Positions 33,042 through 42,017 of a stretch of DNA of 64,000 bases are shown piece by piece. The DNA comes from Blautia coccoides. Lineage in GTDB: Bacteria; Bacillota; Clostridia; Lachnospirales; Lachnospiraceae. The notes beneath the pieces are model-generated. The model searched no databases and was not told the origin of the DNA. It worked only from the letters and a program-made list of their open reading frames with translations. The stretch's first letter is position 1. The number at the start of each line of letters is the position of its first letter. Position numbers and translations under genes: made by a program. The DNA lies in assembly GCF_034355335.1 (NCBI RefSeq), contig NZ_CP136422.1, positions 5,864,501 through 5,928,500 on the forward strand, written 5' to 3'.

Positions 33042-34550
33042 TTAATCGCATTTTTCGAGCACGATCGGTTCCCCATCCTCCGGAGTAAGCTCCATGGCGG
33101 CGCCTTCACTCTCGATCACAGTGCCGAGGAAACGCCATTTTCCCTTTGGCACAGCCACATTCCTGGATGTCCTGCCCTTTTCACAGATAGGTGCCACCAA
33201 AATATCCTCTCCCAGCATAAACTGGTCATTGATGTCTTCGTATCCGCCCTCCGGAAACTCATAAGCCATATACCGGGCTATGGGTTCCCCTGTCTGTGCC
33301 GCATGGTGGGCAAGTTCCAGGATACGGGGCATATACCGCTCCCTCAGCTTCACACTTTTTAATATCTTTTCATAGCTGTCCTGCCCCAATACCCTCCACG
33401 GCGCAGCAGAAAACTGCATGACAGGCAGAAGACAGGCGATCTCACTGTGGCGGTTGAACAGCTCCTGATCCAGATTGTCGCTGTTTTCCTGGAAATTCAT
33501 ATATTCTCCGCCGCCTATCATATCCGGGCTGCCAAAGGGATGCCCTGTGATCCCCTGCATCAGAGTGTCGGGCAGAAGTGCCATGATCCCCTCTTCCCCC
33601 CAGTTATGGGGCTTATCGCAGAGCCTCTGCATCAGAGACATTCCGCCGGCCTTAAAAGCCACGCGCAGCTCATTAAACGGGTATTTCTCAGCATAAGCGC
33701 ACCAAAGACGCGCCATCTCATTGGGTGTGACACCGCCAGAGGTCACAATATCGTCGGGATAATAGAGCACATCGGCTCCGTCAAACTTAAAACCGTCTAC
33801 CCCGATGGCTCTCAGAGCTTCCAACTGCTCATCCAGCCACTCTACAGCCGCCGGAGCAGACAGATCCAGGGCAGCAGAATAGCCGTTCCACCACTCTGTG
33901 ATGAGCGGCTTTCCGTCCGGATTTTTGATGAGGATATCCATATCCCTGGCCTGGCGGTACTGCAGGGTATCCGGTGTGATATACGGACAGATCCACAGCA
34001 TTACGGAAAAACCTTTGCTGTGGAGCGTTTTTAACATTTCCTCCGCATGAGGGAATTTTTCCCGGCTAAAAGCCCATTTTCCATAGTAATCAGACCATCC
34101 GTCATCAATCATCAGCACACCTGCGGGCATGCCGTTTTCCAGGATATGATCCGCATAGCTGAGGATATCCTTCTCATTCTGCCAAAAAGTAAGTTCTATC
34201 CAGGAATTATAGACCGGGTTTTTGAAAAATTCGTCACTCAACCTGACATCGCTGAACGGAAAATGCTCCTTACAGGCGGCAAGATACGCCCCTTTTAAGT
34301 TTACATAACCTTCCCTCAATTCTACATCCCGGTCAATGGTAATATTCCCGGCTCCGAAATGAAGAAGAAATCCCTCTTCGCACCAGAGATAGCGGCCTTT
34401 TGTAGATACAAAGAAAGGCACTGCCTGATTTGTGCTGTCATTTCTGCGCAGGTCGATCTCTGCTTCACTGGCAGCATGATAGGGCTGCACATGTGAGCCG
34501 TACACATATCCGCCATACCAGTATTCATTTTCCAAAATTGAAAATACCAT
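33042..34550 (-). CDS. Glycoside hydrolase family 31 (alpha-glycosidase)
   Basis: 502 residues, no signal peptide, so an intracellular alpha-glycosidase. It is shorter than classical GH31 alpha-glucosidases (about 700-800), with a reduced N-terminal beta domain. The barrel carries the nucleophile Asp257 in VDGFKFDGAD and the likely acid/base Asp343 in HPFGSPDMIGGGEY. MIDDGWSDYYGKW and FSVMLWICPYI are further GH31 blocks, and FMLGEDILVAPI leads to the C-terminal beta domain. Substrate could be an alpha-glucoside, alpha-xyloside or sulfoquinovoside. It stands between a flavin reductase-like gene and a pyrophosphatase, with no transporter nearby. Confidence 0.9.
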   Translation of the reverse strand: MVFSILENEYWYGGYVYGSHVQPYHAASEAEIDLRRNDSTNQAVPFFVSTKGRYLWCEEGFLLHFGAGNITIDRDVELREGYVNLKGAYLAACKEHFPFSDVRLSDEFFKNPVYNSWIELTFWQNEKDILSYADHILENGMPAGVLMIDDGWSDYYGKWAFSREKFPHAEEMLKTLHSKGFSVMLWICPYITPDTLQYRQARDMDILIKNPDGKPLITEWWNGYSAALDLSAPAAVEWLDEQLEALRAIGVDGFKFDGADVLYYPDDIVTSGGVTPNEMARLWCAYAEKYPFNELRVAFKAGGMSLMQRLCDKPHNWGEEGIMALLPDTLMQGITGHPFGSPDMIGGGEYMNFQENSDNLDQELFNRHSEIACLLPVMQFSAAPWRVLGQDSYEKILKSVKLRERYMPRILELAHHAAQTGEPIARYMAYEFPEGGYEDINDQFMLGEDILVAPICEKGRTSRNVAVPKGKWRFLGTVIESEGAAMELTPEDGEPIVLEKCD

Positions 34551-34584
34551 ATAAATTCCTCCCTGTTTAAGACCGCGGACGGCC

Positions 34585-36240
34585 TCAGTTATTCTGCTGC
34601 AGCGTGGCGATAAGTGCAGGGATCAACTGTTTTTTCCTGGACACCACTCCCTGAAGGATATAGCCGTCTTCCTCCTCTGTCACGCCAAAGGCATCCTCCA
34701 CCAATTTCCCGCTTCCGTCCCCGTAACAAATGATCTCTGAGGATTCGTCCAGTATATTGGTAAGCATAAGAAATACCATGGTGATCCCGTTCTTGCCGCA
34801 TTCTTTCTTCATAAATGGTATGAGGCGCTTTTTCAAATCTTTTAATTCTTCCTCATTCATGGAACTAATCTGTCCCACACCGAAATTGGTATCGTCTGCA
34901 GTAAAACGTTTGAAATCCTGATAGAAAATACCTTCTGTGGTCTTCCCTTTCAGATTGCTTCCCGCTGTAAACATCTCTTTTGCAAACTCTTCTATATTGA
35001 CCCCGGCAATGAGTGCCAGCGCCCCTGCCGCCATTTTATCCATATGGGTACAGGTCGGAGAACGGAACATAAGGGTATCGGAAATAATAGCCGCACAGAG
35101 AAGTCCTGCGATATTAGGCTGTATTTCCATTGCTTTCTCCGTATAAATCTGATACATAATGGTAGCTGTACATCCCACAGGCTGATTTCGGAACATGATC
35201 GGCGAGATGGTTTCCAACGAACCCAGCCTGTGATGGTCAATGATCTCCAGAATATCCGCTGCGTCAATATTGTCCACTGCCTGGGACTTTTCATTGTGAT
35301 CCACCAAGATCAGCTCTTTCTTCTTCATACCCAGCAGGTTACGTCTGGACACAGTCCCGATATACTTTCCATGCTTGTTCACTACAGGGAATGCCCTGTG
35401 CCTGTTCTTGACCATCACATCCTTGATATCATCTGTAAAATCATCCGTCTGGAAGGTGATCAGGTTGTCCTTCTTCATGATGTGTTTGACAGGGATACTC
35501 TGATTGATAAGTCTTGCCACAGTAAAGGTGTCCAGAGGTGAGCGGATGATCACACAATCATTTTTCAAAGCCGCGTCCTTGATATTCTCCGCCACCTCGG
35601 CGCTGTTGCAGACAATGACACAGCTCACGTTCTCCCGTATGGCGCACAGATGGTCCTCATGCCTGTCCCCCAGGATCACCAAGTCATCCTCCTCCAGAAA
35701 CTCACCCAGCTTATCAGGATGTGCCGCGCCGATCACCACTTTCCCCCTGACAAAATATCCATGGGGATTTCCCGTCACAACAGTGCCATCCACAGTGTTG
35801 GCAATACTTCTGTACTGTGTTCTAGCGTTTGACAGAAAGTAATTGTCATGGGCATCCATATAGGATTTTGCAATATCTCCCGTGGTGATAAGCCCCTCTA
35901 ACTGACCGTCTTCTTTAGTAATAGGCAGTGTCACGGCATTACTCTCTTTCATGATCGCCCAGGCGTCCTTTATGGAAATACTGCTGGAAACGCCGGGCGT
36001 CTCCCTGATCTCCATGTCTTTCACCTGTGTTCCCACATCTGCCAGATAGCCAGGCGCCTCCATACCGAAACGCTTCAGCACATACTCCGTCTCACTGTTG
36101 ATCTGTCCTGCCCTTTTCGCCATATACCTTCTTCCGTCACCGGAGCGGTTCTTGATATCCGCATAGGCAATAGCTGAGCAGATGGAATCCGTATCCGGGT
36201 TTTTATGGCCCATAATATAGATTTTCCCTTGTTTTGCCAT
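34585..36240 (-). CDS. ppaC: Mn-dependent family II pyrophosphatase with CBS and DRTGG domains
   Basis: Hydrolyses pyrophosphate to phosphate. Its 551 residues are far longer than the usual 310 because a regulatory insert splits the DHH domain. The N-terminal metal motif is MGHKNPDTDSICSAIAYAD. The insert holds a CBS domain (VSSSISIKDAWAIMKES), a DRTGG-type domain, and a second CBS (VMVKNRHRAFPVVNKHGKY). The DHH motif then follows (LEIIDHHRLGS) with DHHA2 at the C-terminus. Known CBS-pyrophosphatases of this layout are inhibited by AMP/ADP and activated by diadenosine polyphosphates. The ATG at 36,240 lies downstream of the repeat region and is followed 34 nt later by the GH31 gene. Confidence 0.94.
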   Translation of the reverse strand: MAKQGKIYIMGHKNPDTDSICSAIAYADIKNRSGDGRRYMAKRAGQINSETEYVLKRFGMEAPGYLADVGTQVKDMEIRETPGVSSSISIKDAWAIMKESNAVTLPITKEDGQLEGLITTGDIAKSYMDAHDNYFLSNARTQYRSIANTVDGTVVTGNPHGYFVRGKVVIGAAHPDKLGEFLEEDDLVILGDRHEDHLCAIRENVSCVIVCNSAEVAENIKDAALKNDCVIIRSPLDTFTVARLINQSIPVKHIMKKDNLITFQTDDFTDDIKDVMVKNRHRAFPVVNKHGKYIGTVSRRNLLGMKKKELILVDHNEKSQAVDNIDAADILEIIDHHRLGSLETISPIMFRNQPVGCTATIMYQIYTEKAMEIQPNIAGLLCAAIISDTLMFRSPTCTHMDKMAAGALALIAGVNIEEFAKEMFTAGSNLKGKTTEGIFYQDFKRFTADDTNFGVGQISSMNEEELKDLKKRLIPFMKKECGKNGITMVFLMLTNILDESSEIICYGDGSGKLVEDAFGVTEEEDGYILQGVVSRKKQLIPALIATLQQNN

Positions 36241-36414
36241 TCTCTGCGTCCTTTCCCTTACTTCTATATAATAATCATTTTCTGCAAATCTTCCCGCATC
36301 TATTCAGTCATCTCCCAGTCAGCGCAGTAAATACACAGACCCGCTGACTAGTTACATCCTACCATACTTTCCAAAGAATATCAATTTCCCCTCCTTCCAT
36401 TCCCTCCCTTTTTA

Positions 36415-36581
36415 CTTTCTTTGTTACTGTTCATAGTATACTAAAAGTGTAGTTTTTGTACAGTAACACGCTTCGCGATGCACACAAAATGCAATGAACT
36501 GCATTTTGGCGCTGGCTAACTCGGGATTTTGCTACGCAAAACGCCTCGCGGGATAATATATGTGAACAGTAACCTTTCTTT
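36415..36581. mobile_element. 151-bp MITE-like element with 8-bp target duplication
   Basis: The element (36,423-36,573) starts GTTACTGTTCATAG and ends TATGTGAACAGTAAC. It is flanked by the 8-mer CTTTCTTT on both sides (36,415-36,422 and 36,574-36,581). The first 45 bp look like a short copy in themselves (GTTACTGT...ACAGTAAC). The interior has a hairpin CAAAATGCA/TGCATTTTG and the words GCGGGATTTTG-like TCGGGATTTTGC and CCTCGCGGGAT. It has no reading frame. The 41-bp element at 14,929 shares both ends. Confidence 0.78.
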
Positions 36582-36596
36582 TTTCTATTTTTTTGC

Positions 36597-36840
36597 TTTT
36601 CTTCCTCCCCTGCGGGCAGAGAAAACCAGGAGAGGTATGGGAGAGGACCGGGGGAGAGAGCTGCGTGGGAGCGATGTTCGGTGGAGCGCCGGGGAGATCC
36701 ACCTGCCCCAGTCACTTAATGAAGAGGCCTCTGCCGATGAATTTAGTGAATGGGAGCAGGTTAGCTCCATGGCAGCGGAACTCTTCGCTCCCACGCAGCT
36801 CTCTCCCCCGGTCCTCTCCCATACCTCTCCGTCCCCATTC
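36597..36840 (+). repeat. Structured repeat, copy 1 (conserved core in a perfect 46-bp inverted repeat)
   Basis: The arms at 36,629-36,674 and 36,785-36,830 are perfectly complementary over 46 bp; the left arm is purine-rich (GGAGAGGTATGGGAGAGG...). The 110-nt interior contains an 86-nt core (about 36,681-36,766, GTGGAGCG to GGTTAGCT) that matches copy 2 at 73 of 86 positions without gaps. The core folds into hairpin GTGGA/TCCAC, a long helix CCTGC-CCCAGT... with ...TGGGAGCAGG, and a tip GGC-CTCT-GCC. A small hairpin (TTTTCT/AGAAAA) precedes the left arm and GTCCCC follows the right arm. No coding frame of note. Confidence 0.85.
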
Positions 36841-36939
36841 TATCCCCCATTTTCTAAACACGGACATTGCGAACCCTCCCCTTTCTGTGATATAATCGAA
36901 GGCAAAAGAATTTGCTAACCGACACAGGAGGGAAAAATA

Positions 36940-37644
36940 ATGGCAGAAGAAATGAAAAACCAGGAAACTATGGACGATTTCGCAAAAGAGATCGATGCTT
37001 CTTTTGAAAGCTTCAGAGACGCGGATATGGACATCTGGGAAAAACTGGAGAAGATGAAAGAGGACAAGACCGAATTTGAAGTGACCATCGAAGGTATCGT
37101 AAAGGGCGGAGCTATCGCTTACGTGGAAGGCATCCGCGCTTTCATACCGGTATCTAAACTGTCCCTGCAGTACGTGGAAGATCCTGAAGAGTTCCTGAAA
37201 AAGACTCTGACGGTCCGTGTCTTCGATGTAAACGAGGAGGAAAACAATCTGGTCCTCTCAGCAAGAGAAGTCCTGAGAGAAAAAAGAGACGCTGAAAGGC
37301 GTGAAAAAATCGCTGACATCAAAGTGGGCACAGTTCTGGAAGGTACTGTTGAGACTCTGCAGAACTACGGCGCTTTCGTTGACCTGGGTGACGGCATCTC
37401 CGGCCTGGTCCATGTATCTCAGATCAGCCAGAAGAGGATCAAATCCCCGAAAGCTGTATTATCTGTAGGCGATAAGGTAAACGTCAAAGTCATCAAGAAC
37501 GAAGATGGAAAGATCAGCCTCAGCATGAAAGCACTCCAGGAAGTACCTGAAGAAAAAGACGAGTTTGAGGATATCGAAATCCCCAAAAGCGAAGAGCTGA
37601 CAACATCCCTTGGCTCCCTGTTTAAAAATATCAAATTGGATTAA
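36940..37644 (+). CDS. S1-domain RNA-binding protein
   Basis: 234 residues with two S1 (OB-fold) domains. The first is at about 45-105 (EVTIEGIVKGGAIAYVEGIRAFIPVSKL, degenerate). The second is at about 124-195 (GTVLEGTVETLQNYGAFVDL, GLVHVSQISQKRI, GDKVNVKVIKNEDGKISLSM) and is canonical. The N-terminus is acidic and the tail (DEFEDIEIPKSEE) is acidic too. This is the short, S1-like protein of Clostridia rather than the full six-domain ribosomal S1. It probably binds mRNA or ribosomes. The start has AGGAGGG at ideal spacing; the PTS-like gene follows 17 nt downstream. Confidence 0.9.
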   Translation: MAEEMKNQETMDDFAKEIDASFESFRDADMDIWEKLEKMKEDKTEFEVTIEGIVKGGAIAYVEGIRAFIPVSKLSLQYVEDPEEFLKKTLTVRVFDVNEEENNLVLSAREVLREKRDAERREKIADIKVGTVLEGTVETLQNYGAFVDLGDGISGLVHVSQISQKRIKSPKAVLSVGDKVNVKVIKNEDGKISLSMKALQEVPEEKDEFEDIEIPKSEELTTSLGSLFKNIKLD

Positions 37645-37661
37645 GACAGGAGTACATAACA

Positions 37662-38720
37662 TTGAAAAAATTACTGAACCGGATTTTCGTGGACGGTTTG
37701 AGCGGCATGGCTTCCGGACTTTTTGCCACACTGATCATCGGCACGATCATCCAGCAGATAGGAAATCTCATTGGCGGAAACGTGGGGACTCTGCTGTATC
37801 AGTTCGGCAAGATGGCAGCTGCCATGACAAGCGCCGGAATCGGTGTTGGAGTGGCCTGCCGGTTTAAGGAATCCCCGTTGGTTGTGCTCTCTGCCGCCAC
37901 TGCAGGTATGGTAGGCGGTTTCGCAGGCAAGATCACTGCCGGCGCCGTATTTGTCCAGGACGGCTCTGTGGTCCTGGCAGGCCCCGGTGAACCTCTCGGT
38001 GCCTTTGTTGCCGCTTATGTGGCTATAGAACTGGCACGCCTGGTCGCAGGAAAAACACGCCTGGATATCATCCTGGCACCACTTGTAGGCATTCTTTCCG
38101 GCTCTGCCGTGGGCATACTGGTGGGTCCGCCCATCAGCCGCATGATGACACAATTAGGCTCTCTGATCAACTGGGGAACCGAACAGCAGCCTTTTCTTAT
38201 GGGAATCATAGTATCCGTACTTATGGGAATGATCCTGACACTGCCCATAAGTTCCGCTGCTCTGGGTGTGATCCTGAATCTGTCCGGCCTTGCTGCCGGT
38301 GCCGCAACTGTGGGATGCTGCTGCAACATGGTAGGATTTGCCGTGGCAAGCTTTAAGGAAAACGGAGTTTCCGGTCTTCTTGCTCAGGGTATCGGTACTT
38401 CCATGCTTCAGGTGCCCAACATAGTAAGAAAACCCATCATCTGGCTGCCGGTTATTCTGTCCAGCGCGATTTTAGGACCGATCGGCACCATGGTGTTTAA
38501 GATGACCAACAATGCCACTGGCTCCGGAATGGGAACCGCCGGACTGGTAGGGCAGATCATGACCTGGCAGACCATGGTCCCCGCAGAAGGCGCTGTGATC
38601 GTAATGCTGAAGATCATACTGCTCCATTTTCTGCTGCCGGGACTTTTAGCCCTGTTCTTCTGCAACTGTATGCGGAAACTAAACTGGATCAAAAATGGTG
38701 ATATGAAGCTGGAAGTTTAA
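37662..38720 (+). CDS. PTS IIC-like membrane protein (PTS_EIIC_2 family)
   Basis: 352 residues, hydrophobic throughout, with about 8-10 predicted membrane helices. It begins at a TTG (37,662) with AGGAG 9 nt upstream. The text FVDGLSGMASGLFATLIIGTI and ISSAALGVILNLSGLAAGAA is typical of the stand-alone PTS_EIIC_2 proteins of Firmicutes, which have no IIA or IIB partner beside them. Here too none is found, so sugar phosphotransfer is unproven and a transport or sensing role is possible. It follows the S1-domain gene in one operon. Confidence 0.85.
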   Translation: MKKLLNRIFVDGLSGMASGLFATLIIGTIIQQIGNLIGGNVGTLLYQFGKMAAAMTSAGIGVGVACRFKESPLVVLSAATAGMVGGFAGKITAGAVFVQDGSVVLAGPGEPLGAFVAAYVAIELARLVAGKTRLDIILAPLVGILSGSAVGILVGPPISRMMTQLGSLINWGTEQQPFLMGIIVSVLMGMILTLPISSAALGVILNLSGLAAGAATVGCCCNMVGFAVASFKENGVSGLLAQGIGTSMLQVPNIVRKPIIWLPVILSSAILGPIGTMVFKMTNNATGSGMGTAGLVGQIMTWQTMVPAEGAVIVMLKIILLHFLLPGLLALFFCNCMRKLNWIKNGDMKLEV

Positions 38721-38783
38721 AACTTTCATACAATGGCAAATATATGCAATCCTATAAAATTTTCATTAACAATCGTCAAAAAT

Positions 38784-38812
38784 GTGACAATATATCGCTT
38801 TTGTGATATACT
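38784..38812 (+). promoter_or_regulatory. Promoter of the alarmone synthetase gene
   Basis: GTGACA (38,784-38,789), 17 nt, TATACT (38,807-38,812), about 92 nt upstream of the ATG at 38,905. It lies after the PTS-like gene, so the synthetase has its own promoter. Confidence 0.6.
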
Positions 38813-38904
38813 TGATAAAAGTGGGAAATGTTCCTGCCGGCAGTAAAACACACCTGATAGGGTATTGGAAAACTGTCATGAATCACGAAAGAGGATGTAA
38901 AAAG

Positions 38905-39558
38905 ATGAGCAGCGCCCTTCATATTACCAACTACGAGGACGTAAATAGCTGGGAAACCCTGATGTTCCTGTACAATGCCGCACTGAAGGAAGTGGGGACC
39001 AAAATTGATATTCTGAATGAAGAATTTCAGCACATCCACCGTTATAATCCCATCGAACATGTGAAGTCCAGGATTAAAACACCTGAGAGTATTGTAAAGA
39101 AGCTGAGAAAGAACGGATATGATTCCAATATCGAAAATATGGTCAAATATGTCAACGATATTGCGGGTATCCGAATCATCTGTTCTTTCACTTCAGATAT
39201 CTACCGCATAGCCGATATGATTGCGAAACAGACTGATTTGAAGATACTTTCCCTGAAGGATTATATTAAGACCCCCAAGGAAAGCGGTTATCAGAGTTAT
39301 CATATGATCGTAACCGTACCCATCTTCCTGTCAGATGGTGTGGTGGAAACAAAAGTAGAAATACAGATACGCACCATTGCCCAGGACTTCTGGGCAAGCC
39401 TGGAGCACAAGATTTATTATAAATTTGAAGGAAACGCTCCGGCATATATAAGCAGTGAATTACAGGAATGTGCTAAAATAGCATCTCAGCTTGACCGCCG
39501 CATGTTGTCTTTGAACGAGGCAATCCAGAAATGCAGCGCCGGTTATGAAAAAGATTAG
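38905..39558 (+). CDS. Small alarmone synthetase (RelQ/YjbM-like, RelA_SpoT domain)
   Basis: Single-domain (p)ppGpp synthetase, 217 residues from the ATG at 38,905 (AGAGGATG site). It has no hydrolase, TGS or ACT domain. Synthetase motifs: HVKSRIKTPESIVKKLRKNG (ATP side), VNDIAGIRIICSFTSDIYR, KDYIKTPKESGYQSYHMIV (G-loop) and VEIQIRTIAQDFWASLEHKI with the catalytic EIQIRT Glu. It would make ppGpp/pppGpp from GDP/GTP and ATP, probably under envelope or nutrient stress. It is monocistronic, with its own promoter and terminator. Confidence 0.95.
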   Translation: MSSALHITNYEDVNSWETLMFLYNAALKEVGTKIDILNEEFQHIHRYNPIEHVKSRIKTPESIVKKLRKNGYDSNIENMVKYVNDIAGIRIICSFTSDIYRIADMIAKQTDLKILSLKDYIKTPKESGYQSYHMIVTVPIFLSDGVVETKVEIQIRTIAQDFWASLEHKIYYKFEGNAPAYISSELQECAKIASQLDRRMLSLNEAIQKCSAGYEKD

Positions 39559-39609
39559 ACGTCCGAGCCGGTTTACATAAAATTCCGGCCATTGAGAATT
39601 ACGAGAATA

Positions 39610-39653
39610 GACCCCGAACTACAGATATTCTGTGCGTTCGGGGTCTTATTTTT
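39610..39653 (+). terminator. Terminator of the alarmone synthetase gene
   Basis: GACCCCGAAC and GTTCGGGGTC, a 10-bp stem with a 16-nt loop, followed by TTATTTTT. It lies 50 nt past the stop. Confidence 0.92.
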
Positions 39654-39745
39654 ACTGTGGAGTCAGTCCCTTCCGCCACAAACGGCTCTGTATGGATTTA
39701 TCCATAACTTTGGGGGGAACGGAAACCACTGCTGTTATTTTATTA

Positions 39746-40633
39746 TCAACTGAACAGATTTTTAAAGAACTGGATGATCTTGTCAAAGAATCCCTGTACC
39801 TTTTCCTGGTTGATATCCAGCTTCAGCCCCAAGTCCTCAATCTTATTATACAAATCCTTTGCCTGCTCTTTCAAACTGTCAACATCCAGGTCCAAGCCTT
39901 TGATCTTCTCCATCAGATCCACGATCGCCTGCCTGTCCTCCGCCGAGAGTTTGATTTCCATCTCATCCGCTGCCTGGTCCACCACGTCACCGATTTCCTC
40001 CTCTGACATGTTCTGGGCTTCTACTACTTTCTCCTTGACCGCGCCTACAAGCTGCTCTGCCTTCTCACTGTTGCCCACGTTCTCGGCCAGCTTTCCTGTG
40101 ATGACCAGCTCGTTGGTGGCAGTATCCACATTCTCCTGCTCTACCTTCTCTCCGGTCATGTTTTCGTAGGATTTGATGGCGCCTACAAGCGCCGCTGTTC
40201 CTGATATTTTAAACGGTCCCGCAACTACAATGTCCGCATCCTTGATACCTGCTGTGACCAGAGCATTCTGATACATACCTGTGGTACAATAGGAAATGTT
40301 ATGGGTGGTAACCTTGATCCCGTTCCCGTCCGTCTTGCCTTCTACCAGTACGGAGGAAAGCGCTCTGGAACCGATGACGCTCTTGTCCAGGTATGCGTCC
40401 AGATAGTCGTGCTCATCCTGGTTGGTGATGGTGGCTACCGTATAATTTTTCAGGTCCTCTTCTGTCACACCCAAAAGCTCCAGCACAGTGGCACGCTCCT
40501 GAGCATTCAGATCCGCGCCCAATGATACATATGGTTTTTCCAGCTTTGCGTCCTCACGGTCTGCCAGTACACTGACAGGTGATGCCAGCAGCATGATTCC
40601 CGCAATGAGAAATGCAAGTCCTCTTTTCATCAT
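39746..40633 (-). CDS. DUF1002 secreted protein (YpuA-like)
   Basis: 295 residues from the ATG at 40,633. A signal peptide (MMKRGLAFLIAGIMLLASPVSVLA) precedes the mature part, so the protein is exported. The DUF1002 region includes VSLGADLNAQERATVLELLGV, IKVTTHNISYCTTGMYQNAL and GPFKISGTAALVGAIKSYE. The C-terminal 90 residues are helical (DVDSLKEQAKDLYNKIEDLGL). Function unknown for the family; Bacillus YpuA is the nearest named relative. The start was chosen because AAAGGAG is 8 nt upstream of this ATG and too close to the ATG just before it. It is convergent with the alarmone synthetase and divergent from the ROK regulator. Confidence 0.88.
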   Translation of the reverse strand: MMKRGLAFLIAGIMLLASPVSVLADREDAKLEKPYVSLGADLNAQERATVLELLGVTEEDLKNYTVATITNQDEHDYLDAYLDKSVIGSRALSSVLVEGKTDGNGIKVTTHNISYCTTGMYQNALVTAGIKDADIVVAGPFKISGTAALVGAIKSYENMTGEKVEQENVDTATNELVITGKLAENVGNSEKAEQLVGAVKEKVVEAQNMSEEEIGDVVDQAADEMEIKLSAEDRQAIVDLMEKIKGLDLDVDSLKEQAKDLYNKIEDLGLKLDINQEKVQGFFDKIIQFFKNLFS

Positions 40634-40793
40634 GATCATAACTCCTTTCTTATATCCCCTTATAGCTCGCAGGATACCCCTGCCTGCTATTAGAATAGCA
40701 CAAATCGTCAAATCCTGCATCTAAAGTTTCTCTTAACAATTTGGGAAGTACAATTTGTATAGCGGGTAAACAAACAACTTGCCCCCAACACCG

Positions 40794-40823
40794 AAAAAGT
40801 GGTATGATTACTTTACAGAAAAG
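40794..40823 (+). promoter_or_regulatory. Promoter of the ROK regulator gene
   Basis: TTGCCC-like -35 at about 40,780 and TATGAT at about 40,804, spacing 18 nt, just upstream of the GGAGG ribosome site and ATG at 40,851. Position approximate. Confidence 0.4.
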
Positions 40824-40850
40824 ATACTATACCGTATCACGGAGGTTTTT

Positions 40851-42017
40851 ATGGCAATCGCTAACCAAGAAATGATAAGAGACAACAACCGGCGTCAGGT
40901 CCTGGAATATATCGTAAACAATCCGCCCGTCTCCCGCGCCGCGCTGGCAAAGGAGCTGCATCTGACAAAGGCAACCATATCCAATATTGTACAGGATCTT
41001 ATGGAACAGAACCTTGTGGCGGAAATAGGAAGTGCCCAGACCGCACTGGGCAGAAAGCCGATTTTGCTGGAATTCCAGAAAAAATGCGGGTATGCTTTTT
41101 CTATTGATGTGCATCCCAGGCAGATCATCACGCTGATCTCTGATCTGAAGGGTGAGGACTGTCACTTAAAGGAGTACCCCTTTCAGGAGGAGGACTGCCT
41201 TCTGGAGCTTCTGCGCAGTATTATAAAGGAGACTCTTCCCCGGTGTCAGAATGCGCCCTACGGAATCGTGGGCATTTCCATCGGCATATATGGTGTTGTG
41301 AGGGAGAACGAAATCATATTTACCCCTTACTACCCCCTTCCCCAGCCCCATCTGGGGAAAATCCTGGCTGAGGAATTCGGCATCCCCGTCACTGTGGAAA
41401 ATGAATCCAACCTGTCTGTACTGGGAGAATCCGCTTTTCACTATAATTACAGGAATATGATCCATCTGAATATACACGACGGTGTGGGAATGGGTATCCT
41501 CATTGATGAACAGCTCTATAAGGGCCGTGACGGCTATGCCGGGGAGTTCGGCCACACAATCCTGTTTCCTGACGGAAAACCCTGTCCCTGCGGCAATAAC
41601 GGCTGTTTTGAGCTGTATGCCTCAGAGCGTGCCATTCTGAAAGAGTACGCTGCGCGCACCCAACAGGACACAGTAACCATCGACAGCTTTCTTCGGGCCT
41701 ATCAGGAACAAAAACCGGAGGCATTGGAAATGATGGATCTGTTTGTAAAATATATGTCCATTGGCATTAACAATATTATCAATACCTTTAACATTGACCT
41801 GATCGTATTAAACAGCTCTTTCTCAAACTATATCCCTGATATAAACCAGAGGATCGTAGCCTATCTGGCCCGCCATCAAAATAGGGACTGCCGCATTATC
41901 CCCTCCCGGCTTCAGGATACGTCCGGGCTTATGGGAGGAATACGCCTCAGCGCTGAGGGCTTTCTCGACATCAAACATTTGAAAATACGGGTGCCGTTTA
42001 GTGACAATTTACGATAA
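40851..42017 (+). CDS. ROK-family transcriptional regulator (NagC/XylR-type)
   Basis: 388 residues from the ATG at 40,851 (GGAGG, 6 nt). An N-terminal MarR-like winged helix occupies 10-70 (RRQVLEYIVNNPPVSRAALA, LHLTKATISNIVQDLM). The ROK sugar-binding fold follows, with the zinc site of the family (CPCGNNGCFELYAS) and EFGHTILFPDGKPC. It has no obvious kinase activity because DGxG-type GVGMGILI is modified. It binds a sugar or sugar phosphate. It stands alone, upstream of the beta-glucuronidase region, from which it is separated by a terminator. Confidence 0.92.
   Translation: MAIANQEMIRDNNRRQVLEYIVNNPPVSRAALAKELHLTKATISNIVQDLMEQNLVAEIGSAQTALGRKPILLEFQKKCGYAFSIDVHPRQIITLISDLKGEDCHLKEYPFQEEDCLLELLRSIIKETLPRCQNAPYGIVGISIGIYGVVRENEIIFTPYYPLPQPHLGKILAEEFGIPVTVENESNLSVLGESAFHYNYRNMIHLNIHDGVGMGILIDEQLYKGRDGYAGEFGHTILFPDGKPCPCGNNGCFELYASERAILKEYAARTQQDTVTIDSFLRAYQEQKPEALEMMDLFVKYMSIGINNIINTFNIDLIVLNSSFSNYIPDINQRIVAYLARHQNRDCRIIPSRLQDTSGLMGGIRLSAEGFLDIKHLKIRVPFSDNLR

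Noticed and set aside
36529..36918. Plus-strand frame of 129 codons over the structured repeat
   Set aside because: It reads through both arms of the inverted repeat with low-complexity Arg/Pro-rich output and no ribosome site.
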